This document shows, piece by piece, positions 9,460-14,726 of a stretch of DNA of 14,726 nt (position 1 is its first letter; the number at the start of each line of letters is the position of its first letter). The position numbers and the translations under genes were made by a program. The stretch spans positions 7,673-22,398 of the forward strand of contig JAAAVE010000335.1 of the NCBI GenBank assembly GCA_015679605.1. The letters are read 5' to 3'. This DNA is from Podila epigama. Lineage: Eukaryota; Mortierellomycota; Mortierellomycetes; Mortierellales; Mortierellaceae. Below the pieces are notes generated by a model. The model was not told the origin of the DNA and did no database searches. It was given only the letters and a program-made list of their open reading frames with translations.

Positions 9460-9864
9460 ATGGTGAAAACTGTCCCAGGCGGAGTTGGTCCACCACACTA
9501 CATTACGAAAGACAAACCATTGAAGACCCAGGATCCTGACCTCTATAGGATCCTTCAGCGCCTCAACCCCACGCTCTTGGATCGTTATGGCCAGGCCAAG
9601 GGGCGGCGTGTTGATAAAGACTCTGTAGAGTTGAAGCCCATCTTGTACAAGAAACAGGTCGTTGCTGGCATCATGTACTACGTCAAGTTTGAGGTCGTCC
9701 ACAAGAAGAAACGTACCCACAACACTGAGGAGGAGACCACTGAAGAGGCTGCAACTCTGAAGAAGGAGTATGCACATGCCAGGATCTTTTACCAGTCCTG
9801 GACTAACACTGTGGAGCTCAAGACGTTCGTTGTCAACAAGACACTCAACGATGATACTTGGTAG
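9460..9864 (+). CDS. Short stefin/cystatin-like cysteine protease inhibitor
   Basis: Single exon, 134 residues. It has an N-terminal Gly-Gly (VPGGVG), the cystatin first hairpin QVVAG followed by IMYYVKFEVVH, a lysine-rich and acidic linker (KKKRTHNTEEETTEE) in place of the His tract of its neighbour, then the segment YAHARIFYQSW. The second hairpin Trp is kept but the preceding Pro is Ser. No signal peptide is seen. It is related to the long stefin upstream (shared KG..V..DSVELKP, QVVAG, ARIF/VRIF), so the two are probably old paralogues. The stop is 118 bp from that of the convergent acetyltransferase gene. Predicted role: inhibition of papain-like cysteine proteases. Confident as a family member; activity is unknown. 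Confidence 0.82.
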   Translation: MVKTVPGGVGPPHYITKDKPLKTQDPDLYRILQRLNPTLLDRYGQAKGRRVDKDSVELKPILYKKQVVAGIMYYVKFEVVHKKKRTHNTEEETTEEAATLKKEYAHARIFYQSWTNTVELKTFVVNKTLNDDTW

Positions 9865-9982
9865 TTGGTCTTGCCATACATAAAGATGTACAGTCCTAAG
9901 CAGAAAAGTGTACATTTCGATTTTTTTTTTTTACTTTTTTCAGCAACTACACATATAAGGTATAAGTGGACAAGGAGTAGTG

Positions 9983-10855
9983 TTAATGCTGAGGTAATGC
10001 AAGGGTGCCCTTGGGAGGTGGGGTCCAATCATCCATGTCAGTGCCTTGCGCGACGCGTTTTTGGTACTCCCGAAACTCTTTGTCACATTCGTCCTTGTTC
10101 AGCACTTTAAGGATCTTTGCAGGATTGCCGCCAACAACTGTATAAGGCGGCACGTTCTTCGTGACAACACTTCCTGCGCCGATCGTGACGCCATCGCCAA
10201 TGGTGACACCGGGGCAGATGATGACACCGCCTCCGATCCAGACTTTCTTGCCAATCTTGATAGGCATACCAAACTCGACATAACTGGCGCGGATGTCATG
10301 ATTGAGTGGGTGAGCGGCACCAAAGAGTTGTACATTGGGAGCAAAGAACGTGTAGTCGCCAATCTCGACATAACCACAGTCAAGAATGACGCAATTGAAG
10401 TTCATAAAGACCTTTTCGCCCATCTTGATATTGCAGCCATAATCCACCGAAAGAGGGGGTTCGATCCAGCAGCCTTTGCCAATCTGGCCGCGTGTGAGCA
10501 AGTACAACAAAGCCTCACGCTTGAGAAGTTCTTCTGGCGTATTTTGAGTGGTGTCATTGTAGGCCTTTGTGATCTCGCGCGCTCTTTGACGTTCAAGGAC
10601 GAGAAGTGGATCAGCTGCGTTGTAATTCTTGGTGTCGAGCATTCTCTGTTTCTGTGTGTGGTCGAGGTCAAGACGCACAGGTGTGAAGTTGTATTCCTTT
10701 TCGAGCTTGGCGGCATATTCCTCTACAGACATAGGGAACGGGGTGTCATTTGGCAGAGTGACTGCCGGCTTCACCACGGTGCTCGTTGCATGGCTGGTTG
10801 GGTTGGAGTTGGTTACAGTAGCGGATGCATCGATCGTGCAGCTGTCGTTGGTCAT
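9983..10855 (-). CDS. Maltose O-acetyltransferase-like hexapeptide-repeat acetyltransferase
   Basis: Single exon, 290 residues. ATG 10855 was chosen because the frame upstream has no better start and a TATA box lies at 10925-10930. Residues 1-42 are Ser/Thr-rich and probably disordered. Residues ~66-120 match the maltose acetyltransferase N-terminal (Mac) domain: QKQRMLDTKNYNAADPLLV, then RQRAREI. From ~138 to ~245 there are left-handed beta-helix hexapeptide repeats (GEKVFMNFNCVILD, IGKKVWIGGGVIICPGVTIG, IGAGSVVTKNVP). The expected catalytic His is in FGAAHPLNH (His182), and VVGGNPAKIL closes the domain. By family it transfers acetyl from acetyl-CoA to a sugar or related hydroxyl. The true substrate is unknown, and galactoside/nodulation-type acetyltransferases are close alternatives. 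It lies between the two stefin duplication units on the opposite strand. Confidence 0.88.
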   Translation of the reverse strand: MTNDSCTIDASATVTNSNPTSHATSTVVKPAVTLPNDTPFPMSVEEYAAKLEKEYNFTPVRLDLDHTQKQRMLDTKNYNAADPLLVLERQRAREITKAYNDTTQNTPEELLKREALLYLLTRGQIGKGCWIEPPLSVDYGCNIKMGEKVFMNFNCVILDCGYVEIGDYTFFAPNVQLFGAAHPLNHDIRASYVEFGMPIKIGKKVWIGGGVIICPGVTIGDGVTIGAGSVVTKNVPPYTVVGGNPAKILKVLNKDECDKEFREYQKRVAQGTDMDDWTPPPKGTLALPQH

Positions 10856-10924
10856 GATGAGCAAGGATGAATAGATTGAATGAAATCTGATGTGTGATGC
10901 GTGATGTGTGAATGAAGTGAACGT

Positions 10925-10930
10925 TTTATA
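10925..10930 (-). promoter_or_regulatory. TATA box of the acetyltransferase gene
   Basis: TATAAA on the minus strand (GTATAAAACG context), about 70 bases upstream of the predicted start codon. Position and sequence fit a core promoter element. Confidence 0.55.
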
Positions 10931-10948
10931 CTTTATTTTCATTTCCAT

Positions 10949-11728
10949 TTTATTTCAAAATTCTTTATGCTTATCTTCTTGTAACAACACTGCACAACCT
11001 GCATATGCACCATAGACGCGGCGCCACGTAAAAAAAAGTGTAGGAGACCCAAATGAACAGCCCTGGGAGATAGAGAGAGACAGAGCTTACAAAGCCCACA
11101 ATAGGCGTGAGAATTGTAGCTGTGATAAACGGAACAATAATAGATTGTTGTGCACCCACAAAAAGCCCGATCCTTTTAAAATATTACCCGTTCATTAACC
11201 ATAAGTCCACAACAATAACACAGACGTCCCATGGACCTCTTGGTGGTTTATCCGTATTCTTCACCGCGGGTTCTTGCATTACACTGATGTGGGCTTTTCT
11301 ATTATTGTTCTCTTGTAGATGCATCCATCACACCCTCCCATGCACCCATATTCGGTTTGAACGATGGAATAAAGCCCCTTCTGCTTCGTGGTCTGACTTT
11401 ACCCCACTCAAGGATGATTTTTTACACTATGTAGCGACCAGCCTAGAGGCGCCTTACAATCCCAGTTTACGAACAAGACGGTTTGGAGTGACACAGAACT
11501 AGCAGATATCCACAGCCCTGCGACCATGACTCATTTCCTCCCCATCAAGTTGTTGCAGCTGGATTCCAAGGTGCATGGAAGTACAATGCAACCCACCAGG
11601 AACAAACAGCCTCTCGGCCTGGATCAATTGAATTGACCATTTTGTGCCCAAGGATACATTGATTGTACCCTTAAGCTGCCTGATATAACATGACGTACAC
11701 AAAAACACTTTCTGTTCTACTTCGACCA
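10949..11728. other. Intergenic region with no recognised gene
   Basis: Promoter side of both the acetyltransferase (-) and the second long stefin (+). A minus-strand open frame at 11159-10971 would give a hydrophobic 62-residue peptide but begins with GTG. A plus-strand frame at 11107-11502 also lacks an ATG start. Neither resembles a known family to me, so neither is called as a gene. Confidence 0.5.
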
Positions 11729-11786
11729 TGCACCAGCTCCAATCCAACCCCAACTACCCCCATTTTCATAACCCCTTCAGACCACA

Positions 11787-12347
11787 ATGTACCCAGTTCT
11801 TGGCGGAATCAAGAAAGAAGTGACTCTGGTCACCGCACAACGTCCTTTGTCAGTCTCGGATCCCGTGCTCGAGACACTATTGCTGAACCAGCGTTTCGCC
11901 ATTCTCCAGCGATACAACCGTGCCAAGGGCAAGGCTCCATCCACCAAGGACGCGATTGAACTCAAGCCGATTTCATACACAACTCAAGTTGTTGCCGGCA
12001 CCAACTACTTCGTCAAGCTTGAGGTCGTCCACCTGGGACAAGGACAGGGACAAGGACATGCCCACCATCACGACCGTCATCAACACGGTCATCCTAACAG
12101 TCATGGTCAGGAAAAGAAAGAATACATTCACGTTCGTATCTTCCATCAGCCTTGGACTGACACCACTAGGCTGACTGGAGTTGTGGTGGATCAGACTCTT
12201 GAGGATGAGTTTATATACGAAAGCTTCAACACTCCCGAGGAGGACGAGGATGAGCAACTGAATGCTGAACCAGTCTCTGCAGCTGACCGCGCAAAGCAGT
12301 TGGAGGAGGCCACATCCCATACATCCCCACGTACCATGATTCGGTAA
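11787..12347 (+). CDS. Stefin/cystatin-like cysteine protease inhibitor, second long copy
   Basis: Single exon, 186 residues. It is near-identical in its first ~80 residues to the stefin at 8486 (MYPVLGGIKKEVTLVTAQRP start) and keeps all three inhibitor elements: Gly-Gly, QVVAG with TNYFVKLEVV, and FHQPW. The insertion between the hairpins is Gln/Gly- and His-rich but mixed (HHHDRHQHGH) rather than a pure His run. The C-terminus is longer: after NAE it carries about 24 extra residues (PVSAADRAKQLEEATSHTSP, then RTMIR). Part of these codons align with sequence after the stop of the first copy, where AAG-CAG here is AAG-TAG there. Intact frame and strong conservation of the inhibitory loops suggest a working gene. 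The last bases CGGTAAGT also look like a splice donor, so a further exon cannot be excluded. Confidence 0.83.
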   Translation: MYPVLGGIKKEVTLVTAQRPLSVSDPVLETLLLNQRFAILQRYNRAKGKAPSTKDAIELKPISYTTQVVAGTNYFVKLEVVHLGQGQGQGHAHHHDRHQHGHPNSHGQEKKEYIHVRIFHQPWTDTTRLTGVVVDQTLEDEFIYESFNTPEEDEDEQLNAEPVSAADRAKQLEEATSHTSPRTMIR

Positions 12348-12410
12348 GTGACGAAATTTTGGATGTGTGTGACGTTTAATTGGCAATGAGAAAGCCATGT
12401 CGCGTTTCCA

Positions 12411-12416
12411 AATAAA
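12411..12416 (+). terminator. Polyadenylation signal AATAAA of the second long stefin gene
   Basis: AATAAA in the GCGTTTCCAAATAAA context shared with copy A, about 64 bases after the stop. Confidence 0.65.
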
Positions 12417-12566
12417 AACGTATTGTCTTTTTTTTTTGAGGGGAGGTACTCAAGGCATCATTTGGTTTTGTCTGGGAAAAGTGGGAATGAAGAATGTGTT
12501 CACATTCTACGTGAGGTTTTTTTTATTTAATACGTTGGTACACTCGCCATCCCCATCCTGACTCTT

Positions 12567-12597
12567 GTCCTCGTCTTCGTCCTCGTCTTCGTCCTCG
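12567..12597 (+). repeat. 12-mer GTCCTCGTCTTC tandem repeat in 5' leader
   Basis: About 2.6 head-to-tail copies, 50 to 80 bases upstream of the broken short stefin. It sits where copy A has its CATCCT-type tract. Confidence 0.7.
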
Positions 12598-12647
12598 ATT
12601 TTTTGCATACTTCTTCATCTCAAAACAGAACAAAAGAAAAATACACC

Positions 12648-13007
12648 ATGAGTCGCAACTTGTTCGGCGGGCCTGGTCCACTGCGCTACATTACGAAAGA
12701 CAATCCATTGAAGACCTAGGATCCTGAATTCGACGAGATCCTTCATGGTCTCAACCCCACGCTCTTGAAGCGTTATGGACAGTTCAAGGGTCGGAATGTC
12801 GATGATGGTTCTGTAGAGTTGAAGCCCATCTCGTACAAGACACAGGTCGTTGTTGGCATGGTGTACTTCGTCACTTTCGAAGTCGTCAACAAAACCAATG
12901 AAGAGACTGATGTTAGGAAGGAGTATGTCGATGCCACTATCGTTCACCAGAAGTGGGCCCAAAACAATGGCGTGCATCTCGAAAGGTTCATTGTCACTCA
13001 GAGATGA
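12648..13007 (+). pseudogene. Short stefin pseudogene (in-frame TAG, altered QVVAG)
   Basis: This is the copy-B partner of the short stefin at 9460. Reading from ATG 12648, the frame is collinear with the intact gene (GGPGPLRYITKDNPLKT against GGVGPPHYITKDKPLKT). Codon 24 is TAG (12717-12719) where the intact copy has CAG. After the stop the same frame continues with recognisable stefin sequence to TGA at 13005-13007, so 119 sense codons remain with one nonsense change. The first-hairpin motif reads QVVVG instead of QVVAG, the linker is shorter, and the second hairpin reads QKWA. The next in-frame ATG (12858) lies after the hairpin, so reinitiation would not make an inhibitor. Most likely a decaying gene; readthrough or a sequencing error are the alternatives. 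Confidence 0.8.
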
Positions 13008-13349
13008 TAACTTGTAGTTGGTATTTTTAGCGTGCATAGATGAATTGTCAAAAAGTGTCCATTGAGATTGTTCTTGGGGGTGACAACCCTTTTTCTTATC
13101 CTTCATTCATCCAGCAGCCTTTCCTGTGTAACCTTTCTTTTATTTCTTTCGAGCTTTCAGAACAAAAAAATAATTAAAAAGGGAAATTACTGTCGTCTTT
13201 TTCTCTACTCTATCTTTCTTTTTTTGGATTCATGGTTAGGTAGAGGGTGGCGAGGATGGGACAGGAAAGGCTGCTAGATGGATACTATCTACCATTCGAA
13301 CTCAAATCGATATTTCTCAAAACTCGATTCAAGTGCGTCGAATAATGGC
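13008..13349. other. Intergenic, AT- and T-rich; no gene seen
   Basis: 3' flank of the stefin pseudogene followed by T-rich sequence with short poly-A/T runs (about 13130-13225), leading to the ragged inner end of the DIRS-like remnant. Nothing coding or RNA-like was recognised. Confidence 0.5.
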
Positions 13350-13354
13350 GTTGC

Positions 13355-13674
13355 GTGTACACATTCACCTGTGCTGGTGATTGTACCCATATTGTCCCGT
13401 TCCAGTCTATGAGGTGAGTGATCTACCAATCTAAATTTTCTACTGCTTCTTCGCTCAGCTGAACTGTGTCGCTCCACGATGCGGATGGTCGTCGTAATGC
13501 TGCGTTCTTGGGAGCCAAGAGCCCTCGGGGTCATGAGACGAGCTGGGATGACCGCTGCTGTTGTCGCCACTGCCTTGCCCACAAACGACGACAGGTTTCC
13601 TGATCGATGTCTATCCTTTGTTCAACATCTTCGTCGCCTCGTGTCGAATGTCTCTCAGTTTTGTTTTGGGGACT
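13355..13674 (-). pseudogene. DIRS-like RT linker and RNase H start, frameshifted
   Basis: Pieces of one conserved stretch are spread over three frames. KLRDIRHEATKML lies at about 13655-13620, followed by TAG (13611-13613). An extra base in the T-run at 13596-13598 then moves the homology to the frame reading NLSSFVGKAVATTAAVIPA. Another shift near 13490 leads to SDTVQLSEEAVENLDW, a second in-frame TAG directly after that Trp, and then ITHLIDWNG. The match fades after VNVYT at about 13355, where the RNase H Asp would be expected. Confidence 0.7.
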
Positions 13675-13679
13675 GCTAG

Positions 13680-13953
13680 TGTCAAGGAACGGGATCAAGT
13701 GTGTGTTGAATAAATTTATTATTGTCTGCAGAACAAGAACTACAATATGCTAGCTATTTAACTGTTTTGGTTACTAATCACCAGCGACCAGGAGGTCGGT
13801 CTAGACTAGTAGTTCGTGTCTTATAAGACTTGGTAAGTTGTCAGAGTCAGAGAGGAAGAGTGGTCAGAAGAGTTCAGAGTATCAGATAGGCCAGAGGGTA
13901 GAATAGAGTAGAATGAGATCTCAAGGCGCGACTTGTCCTACGGATTTGTGGCA
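13680..13953. mobile_element. Solo LTR (274 bp) inserted in the DIRS-like element
   Basis: The segment begins TGTCAAGG and ends TTTGTGGCA, so it has TG...CA ends. It is flanked by a perfect 5-bp direct repeat GCTAG (13675-13679 and 13954-13958). Removing the segment and one GCTAG would rejoin the flanking DIRS-like frame (DMTLA on one side, VPKTKLRDIRHE on the other), which confirms the boundaries. Inside are a TTATAA motif (13821-13826) and a palindromic AATAAATTTATT (13709-13720). These are symmetrical, so orientation is uncertain. No internal retroelement genes are present, consistent with LTR-LTR recombination or a partial element. The parent family is unknown. Confidence 0.82.
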
Positions 13954-13964
13954 GCTAGTGTCAT

Positions 13965-14677
13965 GTCCTTGGTGTTGAGTGTAAAGCCCAGGTGATCCAA
14001 CGTTTGCGACGGCTCCAATTAGGACTTCTCCATGTTGGCCAGGAAGCCCAGTGACTGTAATTTCTCCAGGACGAGTCGAGTGTCCCGTATTGACTTGTCT
14101 CGCGAGCTCGCCATGATCAGTAGGTCGTCCAGGTACGCGGAGATTCTGATGCCCTTCCGTCGGGCCCAGGGGAGAATGGGGCGAAGTATCTTGGTGAAGA
14201 CCAGAGGGACAGTGACAGACCGAACGGAAGTGTCCTGAACTGATATGTTGTACCCTGCCATGTGAACTGGAGGTATTTGCGATGAGAGGGGTCGATCGAT
14301 ACATGTAGAGAGGCGTCTTTCAAATCTATGGATGTCAGGAAATTCTTTTTCTGGAGCATGGAACATACTGTCTTTATTGTTTCCATCTTGAATGACTCTG
14401 GAATTACAAACTGGTTGAGAGGCCTCAGGTTTAAGACCGGCCTGAGGTCCCCTGTCGTCTTGGGGATTGTGAATAGACGGCTTCGGAAACCAGGACCCGA
14501 AGCGTGCTCGATGGCTCTTTTTGCGAGAAGAGACAGGACCTCCTTCTCTATGGCTTGCGCCTCCTCCTTGGAGACTCGGTGGGCAGTCTGGTTGGCTGAC
14601 GACGTTGGTGGAGTCTTGTGGAAGGGAATCCGATAGCCGTTGCCAATTATAGAGTGGACCCATGAAAGTAATTGCAA
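13965..14677 (-). pseudogene. DIRS-like reverse transcriptase domain, frameshifted
   Basis: From 14677 downward: NGYRIPFHKTPP, KRAIEHASGPGFRSRLF, DLRPVLNLRPLNQF, FLTSIDLKDASLHVSI, RKYLQFTWQGTTYQFRTLPFG. A missing base near 14207-14210 breaks the frame inside the LPFGLS block. The next frame continues VFTKILRPILPWARRKGIRI with the catalytic YLDD at 14124-14135. It then reaches TAA at 14019-14021, beyond which homology goes on (LEPSQTLDHLGF) up to the LTR insertion. The frame upstream of 14677 has a TAG and runs out of the window. Confidence 0.8.
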
Positions 14678-14726
14678 TAGCTATATGGGGAAAATGATGA
14701 TGTTTATTAGAGGTAGGAGTGAGGGG

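Larger units (their letters stand above)
8428..9864 (+). repeat. Segmental duplication, copy A (long stefin + short stefin)
   Basis: This unit matches copy B at 11729-13007 in gene order, coding sequence and spacer motifs. Shared pieces include the CACCAGCTCCAA leader, the GCCATGTCGCGTTTCCAAA 3' UTR stretch, the GAGAATGTGT / GAAGAATGTGT spacer and the CATCTCA(G/A)AACAGAACAA leader before the short gene. Confidence 0.85.
11729..13007 (+). repeat. Segmental duplication, copy B (long stefin + broken short stefin)
   Basis: Same order and orientation as copy A at 8428-9864, with conserved leaders, 3' UTR block and spacer. The long genes are much more alike than the short genes. Copy B has lost the long His tract, the GTTT microsatellite and the T22 run. 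Confidence 0.85.
13350..14726 (-). mobile_element. Degenerate DIRS-like retrotransposon, partial
   Basis: Minus-strand remnants appear in DIRS order: reverse transcriptase (14677 down to about 13965), linker and RNase H start (about 13674 to 13355). Each segment resembles tyrosine-recombinase (DIRS/Ngaro-type) elements rather than Ty3 or LINE RTs, for example VLNLRPLNQF, RKYLQFTWQG, ISAYLDDLLI, SFVGKAVATTAAVIPARLMT and LSEEAVENLDW. The 5' part continues past the window edge; no recombinase or terminal repeats are visible here. Several frameshifts, internal stops and an inserted LTR show that it is dead. Confidence 0.8.

Noticed and set aside
10971-11159. Minus-strand hydrophobic 62-residue frame
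   Set aside because: Starts at GTG with no ATG, an upstream stop lies close by, and no family resemblance is seen. An apparent GTAAGC...GCAG intron could be placed, but the joined product is not convincing.
11107-11502. Plus-strand 131-codon open frame
   Set aside because: No ATG start, mixed composition, no recognisable motif and no plausible splice partners.
12674-12719. A short intron removing the in-frame TAG of the stefin pseudogene (GGTCCACTG ... CCTAG)
   Set aside because: It would be about 45 bases with a poor donor, and the intact paralogue reads straight through the same region as coding sequence.
13289-13582. Minus-strand 97-codon ORF as an independent gene
   Set aside because: Its first part (GKAVATTAAVIPARLMT) is the DIRS-like RT/RNase H linker. 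The rest is out of frame with the true homology, so it is a transposon fragment.

Overview
The window looks like nuclear DNA of a filamentous early-diverging fungus (Mucoromycota/Mortierellomycota type is my best guess). The genes are split by short GT-AG introns. Poly-T and CT-rich tracts and microsatellites are common outside coding sequence. There is a fungal-type Cbp3 cytochrome bc1 assembly gene, and the right end holds a decayed DIRS-like retrotransposon. The species assignment is inference from family content only.

Layout, left to right. (1) 291-4750 (+): a six-exon gene for a ~1208-residue protein with a divergent N-terminal SH3-like domain, a long low-complexity middle and a C-terminal TBC Rab-GAP domain with both catalytic fingers. 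(2) 5083-6281 (+): a four-exon gene for the 27K protein of the U4/U6.U5 tri-snRNP, with an RS/RD-rich N-terminus and a conserved C-terminal block. (3) 6420-7749 (-): a five-exon gene, convergent with the previous one, for the mitochondrial chaperone Cbp3/UQCC1. (4) 8486-13007: a cluster of four stefin/cystatin-like cysteine protease inhibitor genes, all (+). They are arranged as two copies of a two-gene unit (long His-rich stefin, then short stefin). The second copy of the short gene is broken by an in-frame TAG. A hexapeptide-repeat (maltose O-acetyltransferase-like) acetyltransferase gene lies between the two copies on the (-) strand, at 9983-10855. (5) About 13350-14726 (-): reverse transcriptase and RNase H remnants of a DIRS-like element with several frameshifts and stops. 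A 274-bp solo LTR (13680-13953) with TG...CA ends and a 5-bp GCTAG target duplication has inserted into its coding region.

The first three genes are conserved housekeeping functions: vesicle traffic, splicing and respiratory chain assembly. The lineage-specific part is 8.4-14.7 kb, where a tandemly duplicated protease-inhibitor cluster has diverged by His-tract growth, stop-codon change and pseudogenisation, next to nested dead transposons. Exon boundaries were worked out by hand from GT/AG sites and reading-frame continuity. They are predictions, not transcript-supported.
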